Notes: a model not told the origin generated them from the letters alone. A DNA stretch of 64,000 nucleotides from Flaccisagitta enflata (GCA_965153355.1 OZ231126.1:6944001-7008000), one strand, 5' to 3'. Positions 11,296-22,914 are shown, counted from the first letter of the stretch. A program made the numbers and translations.

Positions 11296-11361
11296 ACAGT
11301 GAGCGGCAGTCAGGATATGTAGATTGTCTAGGATGGTAACGCCGCATGTCTTAACGTCAAC
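11296..11361 (-). pseudogene. Truncated His57-exon copy B
   Basis: 66-bp duplicate of the first 22 codons of the His57 exon with its own acceptor (TCTATCAG). It encodes V-D-V-K-T-C-G-V-T-I-L and ends L-T-A-A-H-C. After the last Cys codon the sequence returns to intron-like DNA with no convincing donor. It has one Gly-to-Val change. Confidence 0.75.
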
Positions 11362-11410
11362 CTGATAGAATCAAATGACACAAAAATGATAATGACAATT
11401 GGTGTCATGA

Positions 11411-11476
11411 ACAGTGAGCAGCAGTCAGGACATGAAGATTGTTCATGATGGTACCGCCGCATGTCTTGAGATCAAC
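11411..11476 (-). pseudogene. Truncated His57-exon copy C
   Basis: 66-bp copy, 115 bp beyond copy B, with acceptor TTCTTTCAG. It reads V-D-L-K-T-C-G-G-T-I-M-N-N and ends L-T-A-A-H-C. The catalytic His is intact; no donor is seen. Confidence 0.75.
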
Positions 11477-11525
11477 CTGAAAGAATTAAATGACACAAAA
11501 ATGATAATGACTATTGGTGACATGA

Positions 11526-11591
11526 ACAGTGAGCAGTAGTCAGGACATGTAGATTGTCTATGATGGTACCGCCGCATTTCTTAAGGTCAAC
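11526..11591 (-). pseudogene. Truncated His57-exon copy D
   Basis: 66-bp copy, 115 bp beyond copy C. It encodes V-D-L-K-K-C-G-G-T-I-I and ends L-T-T-A-H-C. Its intron side is cut short: TTTTCATCAG abuts the dispersed element at 11603, so the insertion marks the edge of the tandem array. Confidence 0.75.
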
Positions 11592-11602
11592 CTGATGAAA
11601 AT

Positions 11603-11800
11603 ACAATGCCGGATACACGGCTACCAAAGTCGCGTGCCGGTGGGCAGGGGCTATATTTGAGGTCACTAGACTATTTGGGCAGGAGCAGTGGGGTCAAAAA
11701 AATAAAATCATAAAAAAAGTAAAATGTGACCGACCGACCAATCGACCAACCAACCGACGGACATAGCGGGTTGTAGAGTCGCGTGCACGCGACTAAAAAT
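11603..11800 (-). mobile_element. Hairpin-GTCC element, subfamily I
   Basis: Complete reverse-orientation copy: GCCGGATACACGGCTACC, AGTCGCGTGC, GGGCAGGGGC, GACC repeats, then GTAGAGTCGCGTGCACGCGA and CTAAAAAT. Inserted beside His-exon copy D. Confidence 0.85.
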
Positions 11801-12069
11801 GAAATAGCCTTACACAAATGTAAGAAAAACGATTGGTGCAGTGAGCCATAGACAGTAGATTGTCTACTTATGTTCCACTGCATATAGCAGGGTCACGCTA
11901 ATGACGAGATGGTATGGCACAATAAGTAAGTTGGTAAGCATGGGTCATGACAAACAGCAGCAGATAACCCCTGATGAGTGATGACACAGAACGATATGAG
12001 ACTTGACATCATGTGTATGACACAAAAAAGCGAGAATTACGAACAACAACAGCCTTGTCTACCATTATG

Positions 12070-12217
12070 ATTAACCAAGGCAACAACAACAACAACAACA
12101 ACAACATAAAAAACAACAGCTATCACGACAACAAAAACAACAACAACAACCTTGTCTTTCATCATCTATCACATGAATTCACTTAATGCAGTAGACGACC
12201 GTTTTTTCATGTTCAAT

Positions 12218-12249
<32 letters not shown>

Positions 12250-12316
12250 AAACAACAACAACATTACCTTCACCTGCCATGGGAATTCTCCTACATCCGC
12301 CGACATTCCTCCAATG

Positions 12317-12406
<90 letters not shown>

Positions 12407-12434
12407 GCAACAACAACAACAACAACAACAATAC
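12070..12434 (+). repeat. (CAA)n microsatellites with embedded exon fragment
   Basis: Several CAA runs in the protease intron. Embedded at 12274-12318 is a copy of the last ~45 bp of protease exon 2 (encoding I-G-G-M-S-A-D-V-G-E-F-P-W-Q) with its donor, so the repeat appears to have carried an exon end with it when it expanded. Confidence 0.85.
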
Positions 12435-12440
12435 TCTCAC

Positions 12441-12766
12441 CTGCCATGGGAATTCTCCTACATCCGCCGACATTCCTCCAATGACTGCTCCTTTAACAGC
12501 CGGATTTTTCTGTCCGCATTGATTCGGAAACGGATTCTTTTCGACGAACGACTTCATGGATGCGCTTTCGCAGTTGACGGACCCTTGCCCGATCGTGAAG
12601 AACAGCGCTAAGGCGACGACGACGGCGACGACGATGACGACGACGGTGATGACGCAGACGCGTTTGGGCCCGCAGTAGGTCGTCGACGAAGGGCCGGTGG
12701 GCTTTTGAATGACTTGAGGATCCGCATCCATCTCCACATCCCCGTCGACGCCGGAAGACAAGAAAT
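12441..12766 (-). CDS. Transmembrane trypsin-like protease, exon 2 (membrane span, activation site)
   Basis: Minus-strand exon with acceptor CTTCAAAAAAG at 12767 and donor CAG|GTGAGAG after 12441. It enters in phase 1 and leaves in phase 0. Residues 23-130: a short acidic cytoplasmic part, a very hydrophobic Val-rich membrane segment (about residues 58-81, flanked by G-P-K-R) and no cleavable signal. This gives a type II topology with the protease outside. A short stem follows, with Cys105 (N-Q-C-G-Q) able to tether the catalytic chain, then the mature N terminus V-I-G-G (116-119) and E-F-P-W-Q. The residue before V-I-G-G is Ala (K-G-A), not the usual Arg/Lys. The stem is only about 34 residues and lacks the accessory domains common in this class. 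Confidence 0.8.
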
Positions 12767-13408
12767 CTTTTTTGAAGAAAAAAAAAGAAGACGAAGAAAG
12801 TTGTACCCTTTAGATATGCATCAACACATGCCTTGTCTGTCTGTCTGTTCATCCATGTGACCCTCAATCTATATATACGTCCATCCATCCGTTTGCCCCT
12901 CTGTCCACGCATCCATTCGTCGGCCAAGCTGTCCGTCTTTCTATCCATATGACCGTCGCGTCTGTTCGTTCGTTATGATTGGGTTGTACCCTCGAGGTAA
13001 CTGTTGTAAGAAAAGATGACTCGTGCAAGAAAAGTTGAATGCAGTAAGATAAATTGAGCAGTTGTACGATCACGACACTAAAGAAAAATCTTAAGATCTT
13101 TTGAGTTTTGAGTTTTCTTAAGAGCGATCAAGAGTAAAATCACCCTCTCTAGGTTAGGTAATAGAATCGCATATGGGCTCTGTTGCCACAAAAGCAAAAG
13201 TTTTTGTTAATTATTTTCATTGACAAAAATTTATAGAAAATATTTTCTGCATCTTTTTTTATGCTGTACAAGTAATTGGGTTTTTATTTCAAGTGATGGT
13301 ATTAATTGCTATTAGTACTGGTATTGGTATTGGTATTGGTATTGGTATTCATTAGTATTTATCAAACTTCTTCAAATCTTATCAGTGAATGACCATGCCC
13401 AAATAAAA
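12767..13408. other. Protease intron 1, left part
   Basis: Contains a CCATCCAT/GTCC-rich patch (12830-12980) of possible mobile origin and a TGGTAT repeat (13316-13350). No exon seen. Confidence 0.4.
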
Positions 13409-13976
13409 AACCGCACTACGTTATGACGTGCTGGGCTCATTAGTTGAAGGTAAAACTACAAAAAATCCATGACCATTTCAAAGAGCTTTAAAAAATCTAT
13501 CATTTGAGTGGTGTCAGAAAATTCTAGCTCAAAAACTTTAAAAGTTACAAAGGTTTAAAGTAAAATTGTCAATATCTCAATTGCAGGAAATTACATTTTT
13601 GTTCCTCTCAATAAACTGTACCTTTTATTTTCATTTAATTATAGTTTCTAAACGAATCAAGCTACTAATTTCTGCTTGGCGGTATTTTGAAGAAAATTTT
13701 CCAAATTTTTTTTCTGTCATGAATTTTTTTTTCATTCAGGTGAATATTAATAGAGGTACAAAGGAAACTATGAAAAAATTTGACCATCTATTTCCTGGCA
13801 ATTGGGATATTGACATCCTAACGTAAAATTGTTGTAAGTCTTAATGTTTTTGAGCTAAAACTTTCTGACACCACTCAAATGATAGATTTTTTGAAGCTCT
13901 TTAAAATGCTCATGGATTTTGTATAGATTTGTCCCCTAACAAAGAGCCAAGGGTCAATATATCGCAGTGCGGTTTT
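13409..13976. mobile_element. Inverted-repeat (foldback) element
   Basis: Ends AAAACCGCACTACG and, inverted, AAAACCGCACTGCG. The arms pair over at least 130 bp, e.g. CTATCATTTGAGTGGTGTCA near 13498 against its complement near 13870. No transposase. The right end is directly joined to a subfamily I element. Confidence 0.75.
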
Positions 13977-14225
13977 TAGTCGCGTGCTACGCGACTCTAT
14001 AAGCCACTTTTCGGTCCGTTGGTTGGTTGGTCGGTCCGTCGGTCCGTAACAAAGTTGTTTTAAAGGTCTTTTATCGCGTTTTTTATGTCTCTGAATAGTG
14101 AAGAAGATACTTAAAGTAGTAAACAGCCATTTCAAATGTCTTTTTGAAAAAAGAGTTTGTCTGTCTATCTGCCTAAATTTTTTTGAAAGTGCCGACGCAC
14201 GCGACTTAGGTCTAATGACCTTGTT
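13973..14225 (+). mobile_element. Hairpin-GTCC element, subfamily I
   Basis: TTTTTAGTCGCGTGCTACGC hairpin, GTTG/GTCC repeats, a diverged middle, distal arm GCACGCGACT, end GACCTTGTTT. It starts at the terminus of the foldback element. Confidence 0.7.
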
Positions 14226-14709
14226 TATTTTGGCATGGTTAAATAGGAAAAGAAGAAGTATTTCATTGCCATTTTTGCAGAAGTCTTAAAACGGCATTTT
14301 GGGGTTCATTCTCTGCCCTGTGGCTTATAAGTTGTCTTATACATGAGTTTCCAACTCTCTAACTATTTCAATGGTTGTAAAATGATTCAATTAAACAACA
14401 CTTTTAAGCCATAAACGATTCTATTACCTGAAATCATATGAATGTAAAGAGGGTGAAATAGAAACCAAGAGATGAAGCAAAGGTAAGTCACGTGTTCTCA
14501 TAGCCGAGAGTAAGTTTTGTTGAGGAAAAGGTTCTTTGAAAAGATGAAAAAAAGAACGTGAATGCAGGTTCTTAGATCAGAGAAATGACGAGAAAAAAAA
14601 AAGCAAATATTTAAGCACGGATTTTCGTAAAAGAGAAACATGCGAACTTTCTCGTGGTTTGGCTCTTAACAGGCCAGGCAGTCACTTGGAATTATTGACA
14701 ATTTGAAAA

Positions 14710-15047
14710 ACAAGGCCGTATACGTGGCGAGTGGGCAGGGACACAGATGTTGGGGGCAGTTTTCCAAGAGCGGCGACACGAATAACGCGCAGAATTGACC
14801 AATGTGATGCATCGACCGACCGATCGACTACAGGTAAATGAGAGTGGATTTGGTTGTTTAGTGATAGGCTGGTGTACAATTGCAGGTTGGCCACATATTG
14901 ACTTGTGTGTACGTGATTTAAGGGAGATTTGGGTGTTTGGTGATAGGTTGATGTATCACACTTAATGGGGCCCCAAATTAGTCTCTGTGCGACAGACTGA
15001 CAGGCTGAAAAGTGGTTTAAATAGTCGCGTAGCATATGACTAAAAAT
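14710..15047 (-). mobile_element. Hairpin-GTCC element, subfamily I, diverged
   Basis: Begins ACAAGGCCGTATACGTGG, has GAGTGGGCAGGG and a short GACC block, and ends AGTCGCGTAGCATATGACTA with mismatches in the second hairpin arm. The middle is unlike other copies and contains two ~70-bp repeats sharing TTTGGTTGTTTAGTGATAGG-like sequence. Confidence 0.6.
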
Positions 15048-15188
15048 CACATTTCGGAGTTTTTGACAATGATAAGTTTTATGATCCTAGCGGGATGTTG
15101 ATCAAGCTAATACATTAGTTAACTTACAAGTTGTGAGATCGAGGGGCATACATTACAGCACTAGTTACGTTCTGGTTTTTTTTTCTTC

Positions 15189-15400
<212 letters not shown>

Positions 15401-16008
15401 CTTGAAATTAAACTTCAACTGTCATTCATGAGAGGTTTCTCACTGTATTCGGGTTTTTTTTTTCTATTCAATACAATTTTTTTCACATACGCTTTTCGAA
15501 TGTTTTTAGTACGTGCCATCTTTTCCTTGTTTCTTCAGTCATTCTTTTAATAGATGGACCACCAGACTAGAGTTTAGTTAATTCCCGCTCAAACGGATTT
15601 CAAGGGACTAACAAATCAAAGTTGTTATAGGCGGAATTTTGTTAGAGTTAATACAGGAAAAAAACAAACAAACAAGTTGTAGGGGCTATGAGGCGGCATC
15701 CATTATCTATAGGTGGAATTCCGCTAATGGCGGATTCGTTAGAGAGGAGTTCTAATGTACAATCATTCCGGACTACACTACTTTATTTGTAGTCACGGAC
15801 ACTGCGTTGCTGTGTCAGTCCGTCAGACCTTTGGTCATTTGGGTCTTCCGAAACATTTTTTTTAGCGATGCAAATCCCCACATGTCATTTAACAATAAAA
15901 TCATTTTGAGTTGAGACCATTAAGAAAACTTTAGATCTCTTCGTCCATAAAAGAAAGCAGTCTACTGTTATATTTGCGCCTTCAATATAACTTGCCCCCG
16001 AAAAAAAA
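15401..16008. other. Protease intron 1, unassigned
   Basis: AT-rich sequence. A possible small repeat at 15560-15780 shares GGCGGAATT and GGTGGAATTCCGC words. No exon identified. Confidence 0.35.
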
Positions 16009-16167
16009 ACAAGGACAAAAACGCGGCTATCTCAGTCGCGTTGGATAGGTAATGGCCATATTTTAGGTCAGCAGAACATTTGGGCAAGAGCAGTGCAGTG
16101 AGGCCAATGACCGTAAAAAAATAAAAAGAGTAAAGTGTGACGGACAGACCAACGGAACGACGGACAT
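16009..16167 (-). mobile_element. Hairpin-GTCC element, subfamily I, partial
   Basis: Starts ACAAGGAC and contains CGGCTATCTCAGTCGCGT, CATTTGGGCAAGAGCAG and a GACGGACAGACC block, then stops before the terminal hairpin. Confidence 0.6.
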
Positions 16168-16210
16168 TTGTTCATTCACTTTGGCTGTGTCTTTATTCCT
16201 TTCATTTTAA

Positions 16211-16373
16211 GTTGCGGACACGCAACTCTTCATGTGGCTTTGACCGTCCGTCCGTTGGTCCGTTGGCGTTGGTCCGTCCGTGATGATCGAGTTGAAGAGT
16301 GTTTTTGAGTTTGTGTGGGACGGGGGGTGAATGGGGGTTATGCGCCCCTGTCCCCCTGTCCGCAGCGATATTG
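16211..16373 (+). mobile_element. Hairpin-GTCC element, subfamily II
   Basis: Hairpin GTTGCG-GACA-CGCAAC, GTCCGTTGG repeats, GGGGGTGAATGGGGG, then CTGTCCGCAGCGATATTG as the distal arm. Confidence 0.7.
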
Positions 16374-17106
16374 TTCAGTCAGTACAAAAAAAAATGGTTT
16401 TGCTTATTTTACTCTATATTCTACATTGGCCCATTGTTCAATTACAGTTTCATTTGATCATTGGCCCGTTCTCAGATGGCAAATTGTTGATTGACAAGTT
16501 TTAAAACAAATATTCGGTCGGAGTTTAATAAAAGTCTCCATTTGATATCAGAGGGTAACAGAACACACATTTACACACCAAAAGTGTGAATTCGATTACA
16601 GACTTCCGACTGCCACGCTTATGTCTGAATAAAAGCCTTACAAAAAATAAAACCTTAAAACAATAAAAAAAATAATGGTTGCAAATTCATCTTCAAAGTT
16701 CAAATATTAGTTTATGAACAAAAAAGCATCTTCAAACGACTGAATATTTGCGATGTAATTATGATTCAATTGCAAAAAAATACGATCTTTAGAAAATAAC
16801 ATGTTGTTACAAAATCAAACGAGTAAACATTAAGGTCACTACCACATTTGGAGACCGCCAACTTCTTCAGCTGGCCCAAGGGGAATATTTTGACCGGGAA
16901 CTAAAACTGAAATGGACCAAGTAGGCCAATCTTTGAAAGGGTAAATAATCAAATAGTTATTGAAAGTGAAAGTGAGAGGGAGCATGCGAGAGTGAAGCAA
17001 GGCCATGTGCGGGCCAACGTGAGCGACCAGTGCAGTGGTACAGGCAAAGGACATCTAGTCAGCTTTAGCAGGTGCCGATGTGACAGACGTTTTAACCGAC
17101 TGACAG

Positions 17107-17110
<4 letters not shown>
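16374..17110. other. Protease intron 1, unassigned
   Basis: No gene recognised. Degenerate pieces near 16845-16930 (GACCGCCAAC, GGACCAAGTAGGCC) may be old element remains. Confidence 0.35.
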
Positions 17111-17195
<85 letters not shown>

Positions 17196-17290
17196 CAGAG
17201 AGACAGAGAGACAGAGAGACAGAGACAGAGACAGAGAGACAGAGACAGAGACAGAGACAGAGACAGACAGACAGAGACAGACAGACAGAG
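17111..17290 (+). repeat. (GA)n / (GACA)n microsatellite
   Basis: GA run grading into GAGACA and GACAGA units. Confidence 0.95.
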
Positions 17291-17760
17291 AAACGCGAGG
17301 AAAACAGACATACCAGCGGACATTACTATTACAGACGTGTTTTAGAGCACCTAAAAAGAACGAGCTGCGCACTCAAACAATCTTTCTTGCGTAATGTCTA
17401 ATGATATGACTGCAAAAGTTCTTAACCAAAACTAGAAGATGATATCAATGTGACCTACACTAAAGCTCCTGACACAATTTGCAAGAATGCGTCAACTTCT
17501 GCATCAACTGATTACCTGCAGCATTATCAAGATTTGCTTTACAAATGAAAATAGACATAGACGCAGAAGGGAAACATTAGTAGATTATGTTATCAATCCC
17601 TTTTGAATTTCCACTACATTCTTTTTATTGAGTAAGGACAAAGATTATAAGGACACGAGGCTGAAATTTGGCAAAATTTAAGGATATTTTAAGGATAAGC
17701 CCTTGCCTTAGAGTTAAATAAAATTTTATTTCATGATCTAGATTTTAATCATTTTCATAG

Positions 17761-17952
17761 ACAAGGCTGGATACATGGCTACCCCAGTCGCGTGCGGTTG
17801 GGCAGGGGCCATATTTGAGGTCACCAGACCTTTTAGGCAGGAGTAGTAGGGTCAAAGAATAAAAGTTATAAAAAAATAAAATGTGACCAACTAACAGACA
17901 GACCGACCGACTGACAAAGCAGAGTGTAGAGTCGCGTAGCACGCAATTGAAA
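17761..17952 (-). mobile_element. Hairpin-GTCC element, subfamily I
   Basis: ACAAGGCTGGATACATGG, CAGTCGCGTGCGGTTGGGCA, GACC repeats, GTAGAGTCGCGTAGCACGCA then ATTGAAAAT. Terminal hairpin slightly decayed. Confidence 0.75.
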
Positions 17953-18323
17953 ATTATCATAAAACTATCTTCACAATAGAAAATAATAATTATTCATTTT
18001 TTCATATATTGAAATTGTTTTGTTTTTTTTTGTAAATGAATACAAATCAATTAATGTGTTTTATCTTTGTAAATCATTTTTTATCTTAAATACAATTCTT
18101 ATTCATTTGAATTATCAAAGCTAGAAAAAAACATATAAAACATATTTAGAATATTTCAGTTTAAAAATCCGCAAAAATTTAAGGATGTCCCAGCCTCAGA
18201 AAAATATTACTGGTCCTTATAAACTAAAAAGAGTGTGAGCAGACCGTTGAGCGTTGACCGGTCGGTTCGTTTTTTTTTTGTTCGTTCTGGAAGTAATCAT
18301 TAGCATGAATTCATCCGACTTAC

Positions 18324-18387
18324 TTTGTTGCTCTTGTTTTTCTTGCGTTTGATCATCCATGTTTTTCTCTTGAACCTGTTGTTCCAT
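18324..18387 (-). CDS. Transmembrane trypsin-like protease, proposed first coding exon
   Basis: Short minus-strand exon proposed from sequence alone. The ATG is at 18385-18387, followed by 21 codons for a charged Gln/Glu-rich cytoplasmic start (M-E-Q-Q-V-Q-E-K-N-M-D-D-Q), and a strong donor A|GTAAGT at 18323. It leaves one base (phase 1), which fits the two-base carry-over at the exon 2 acceptor 5.5 kb downstream. The exon 2 frame has no ATG before its own stop upstream, so an upstream start is needed unless translation begins at the internal Met encoded at 12729-12731. Composition suits the cytoplasmic tail of a type II membrane protein. There is no homology evidence for such a short piece. 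Confidence 0.5.
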
Positions 18388-19079
<692 letters not shown>

Positions 19080-20123
19080 GTTGCAATTTTTTTTCTCCAT
19101 ACAATTTTAGTTCCATGTCACTTGCTAAAATCCTGATTTGAATACAGCTTAAGACGTGGTTAGAGATGTATTTCCGTTGAAATGAAATGTATTCTGCCTG
19201 AATCAAGTTTCTGGTCTTGAATGTTCAGTCAGTGGACAAAACGGTAATTGTAGATATGTCAGCAGTTTCGCATATTTCAACACGTTAAGATCTCTGATTA
19301 TGGCATATTTCAACACACTAAGATCTCTAATTGTGGCACATTTCAACTCATTATGCTCTCTCGTTCTAAAAGAATTTTCTCAATAGAATGAGAGATGTCA
19401 ACGTGTTTAAATGTGCTAGAATGAGAGATTTCAATGCGTTGAGATTTATCAAACTTCTGACCTATCTACAAATGCTGTAATGTCCATAGACTGTGTAAAG
19501 AAAGGTTATTCAATTCAACATCGTGAAGTCTACAATTACAACCCCAATTGCGCTAATTTCGGAAATCCCAGGATGATGCATGCATCGAAAGCATGACAAA
19601 GTCAAAGACAAAGAGATAAAATCGAGTCGCGTCGAAATCACTCTTCCAAAGTGGTTTGGTTCGATAGTTAAGAGTTTGGTTGAATTGAGTAATCATCCAG
19701 TAAGAGTAGACTTAAACCGTTTTTTGGAGCTCTGCCATGCCATTCTTCTCAGGTTAAAGATAATGATGATGTCAGAAAGTAAATCTAGGCAAAAGACCTG
19801 TACGGAATGGCATGAGAGAGAGAGAGAGAGAGAGAGACTGACGGATGGACGGACGGACAGACCGACACAAACTCATAAATAGAAAAACAGAATGACATTT
19901 AAGAATAAATGGAGAAATTGGTAATGAACAAAATAGTGGGTATAACCAGCATTGGTCTTCAACTCAAAGAATTACCCTCAAGCTGAGACTTGGCTCTTCC
20001 AACTTTTGTTGAAAGAACCAGTTCGAAAATTGCTTAAGATGTCACCTCAGGTTGGACAGAGGTTGAGGCCGGAAAAAAGGAATAAGGGAACTTTGAACTA
20101 ATGTTGGATTTTAATAAGTTTTT
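19080..20123. other. Intergenic, minor repeats
   Basis: Three tandem ~38-bp units with CATATTTCAACAC and AAGATCTCT at 19266-19360, and a short GA run with GGAC repeats at 19813-19865. No gene supported. Confidence 0.4.
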
Positions 20124-20373
20124 AAGTGCGTCCTCGCACTTCTATAAGAGGTCATGTCCGTTGGTCGGTTGGTTGGTCGGTCGGTCGGTCGGTCGGTCAC
20201 GCTAACATTTGAAATGCGCAAAACGGCTGATTCTGACATATTTCTTCATTCCTATCACCTTTCATGCCTTACCACATTCATTTTCATTCATTCATTCATT
20301 CATTCATCAAAAACGTTCATTCACAAATTCTTAATCAAGCGAGGCGCACTTATTGGCCTTCACTTGGCCTTGT
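20124..20373 (+). mobile_element. Hairpin-GTCC element, subfamily III
   Basis: Nearly identical to 853-1147: AAGTGCG-TCCT-CGCACTT hairpin, CTATAAGAGGTCATGTCC, GTCGG repeats, ATTC repeats (fewer than the other copy), GAGGCGCACTTATTGGCC, end GGCCTTGTT. Confidence 0.85.
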
Positions 20374-20624
20374 TTATTTGTTGTTTTCCTTCCTATCTCT
20401 CGCAAAACAAAATGTTGAGGCCCATTCAGATCACTGATTCAGTCATTCTTTTCTATTTTCATGTCATTCTTTTACTAAAACCTTTAAAGGAAATAAAGAG
20501 ATTCTTTTATGATATAAGAATCTTGTTTATTTCCATATAAATCTATTTATGATATTCATATAAGAACATCAACGCTTCAAATCACTCAATAACAGAGAAA
20601 GTTGTAGGTTTAAGTCACAGATAC

Positions 20625-20780
20625 AGGACTGTTTACCTTGCTATGTTGGTTGGTTGGTCCGATGGTTAGTCTGTCAGTCCGTTCGTTCGACCAGAATATT
20701 GTTGAATTGCTGGCGGTTTATGCATTACTGCCTCTGCCCAACAGTTCGCGACTGGGATGTTGTAAATTGTGCCTTGTTCT
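20625..20780 (+). mobile_element. Hairpin-GTCC element, degenerate
   Basis: GTTGGTTGGTCC repeats, CTCTGCCCAACAG, TTCGCGACTGGGATG and GTGCCTTGTTC in the usual order; the first hairpin is not recognisable. Confidence 0.5.
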
Positions 20781-21130
20781 ATTTCTAGCTAAGTATCTGA
20801 TATCAAGGTTTAAGAAAAGAAAATGAAATTCTTATAAATAAAAAGAAAACCTAAAGTAGAGATGACTGTTAGTGATTTAACAATAACATTTTTAATTTCA
20901 GAGCCAGGTCAAGCCTTGATGTTCTTTTTTTTAAACAAGTTCTTGTTAGAAAAAAAACTGAAGTGGTAAAAAAAATAGCTTGACAATTGAATGGACCGTC
21001 TTCAAGATCGTGTGCATGCTGTCAGTTCATTTGAGGGGAAAAGAGAGACATTGGCGAAGTTTCTTTGGTACACTTGAACAACCATCTGTCGATCTTTTGT
21101 TTTTAAGACTTTTTAAGCGGTTTTTTTAAT

Positions 21131-21199
21131 TAGGGTTAGGGGTGGGTTTAGGGTTAGGGTTAGGGTTGGGGATAGTTTTAGGGTTAGGGTTAGGGACAA
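21131..21199 (+). repeat. Interstitial TTAGGG-type repeat
   Basis: Degenerate TTAGGG units with GGGTTTAGGG and GGGGATAG variants: the metazoan telomere motif away from a chromosome end. Confidence 0.8.
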
Positions 21200-21745
21200 G
21201 ATTAGCTTTAGGGCTAAGGGTTGGCTGGGTTTTATGTGTTACGACCCGAAGCTATTCGAATTAAATTCGCTCTGGCGGAGGATTCTGAAAGAAAAACAAA
21301 ATCGTGCAGAGACTCATTCAAAATGTCCGTTTCTTTAACAAAGCCGCTATCCCGGATCAACAAATAGGCTTAAAAAGCTTAAGTAAAAGGGCCCCGCGCC
21401 ACGGGGGGGGGGGGCGGCACCTGCTGCACCCTCCTCTGAAAACATATAAAAAAAAAAGAAGAAGAAAGAAAGAAAGAAACAAACAAACAATAAAAAAAGG
21501 AAAAGAAAGAATCAAAAAAAGAGTAAAAAAAAAGAAAGATATCAAAATTATGTATATTTATTTAATATTAAGTTTTAGATACATCTGGACCAAGGATATT
21601 TTTCAAGCAGACAGAAAATTGCAAACAAGCAAATCAGAACAAGTCAAATAAAGAGGGGGGAGGAGCTGAAAGGGGAAAGGTAAGGGGGCCCCGCCCTCAG
21701 TCAAGCTTAGGGCCCCGCGCCTTGTTGTTCCGGCTCAAACTGTAT

Positions 21746-21839
21746 GCCAAGTAGGTGCGGCGTGTGGATTGTTACACTATCCGACCAACCGACCGGCTGA
21801 CGGACACGGCCAGTAATATGGGTGCTTTGGCGCACCTAA
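21746..21839 (-). mobile_element. Hairpin-GTCC element, subfamily IV, partial
   Basis: GCCAAGTAGGTGCGGCG, GTGGATTG, GACC repeats, GGTGCTTTGGCGCACCTA. Reverse orientation; lacks the ACAAGG end. Confidence 0.65.
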
Positions 21840-21957
21840 ATGGTTACTTTTTGCGTGGAGAGTTGGTTTCGGTGTGCGAAATAGCGGGAGGTATGAGAAA
21901 TCTCGAGTCAAGTAAACCTGTGGCGTCAGAAAGGACCTGGTAAATGTTGAGACTTGA

Positions 21958-22140
<183 letters not shown>

Positions 22141-22198
22141 TCAATTTTCAACCGATTCAGAATGACTCAGCATTTGTCATCTACAAAAAAAAAAACAC

Positions 22199-22535
22199 TT
22201 TTTGGGCAGCAGCCCCGAAGGAGCCGATGACCTATGCTTTCACATGTGGGGAAATTTCTCCTTCATCAGTGATCCATCAGTTACCCCCCCCCCCCCACCG
22301 CAAGACCTAAATTCCGTCCAATTCTGCCAAATTTTGCCCAACTTTACTAAATTCTGCAAAATTCTACCATATTCTGCCAAATTTTAGGAGATTTTGCAAA
22401 ATTTTACTAGATTTGCCAATTTTTGCCAATTTTTGCCAAATTCTGCAAAATCTTGCCAAATTTTGTTAATAGACGGACCAAAAAGAAGTTTTCTCATGTG
22501 CGAAAGCATAGGTCATCGGCCCTTTCTGGGCCACA
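22199..22535. mobile_element. MITE with ~45-bp inverted ends around an ATTTTGCCAA array
   Basis: Left end GGGCAGCAGCCCCGAAGG then GATGACCTATGCTTTC. The right end is its inverted copy (GAAAGCATAGGTCATC ... GGGCC). The interior is a degenerate TTTTGCCAAATTCTGCC array. The end sequence CATAGGTCAT recurs inside both 6-kb duplications. Confidence 0.75.
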
Positions 22536-22856
22536 ACTTACTTAGGCAGGGCATGGGTACCGCCGACCATCTAAGGCTTTTGCGACTATTTCTGGTGAAA
22601 ACCGGCATTACTTCTATTTTTACTTTAAACGTATAGGGGTAAAGAGCAACTCCATGACAAGCGGCATGAAGGATTGATTAATTAGTAATTTCAAAGTGAT
22701 ATTGATCCAATGACCTGACTAGTGTCAACCTGTCAACCCTTCCTTGATAAAAGCATTGCAAAATGAGATTATCCGGTTAAAACCGACGGCACGCAACCCA
22801 AGATTCCCCTAAATGTTGTCACAAGTTCCAATCTGACTATGAAGGCATAATATTTC

Positions 22857-22859
<3 letters not shown>

Positions 22860-22912
<53 letters not shown>
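22860..22912 (+). repeat. (GA)n microsatellite
   Basis: Pure GA run of about 53 bp. Confidence 0.95.

Positions 22913-22914
<2 letters not shown>

Noticed and set aside
21357-21651. Lys-rich and Phe-rich frames
   Set aside because: Derived from A- and GAAA-rich sequence; no domain.
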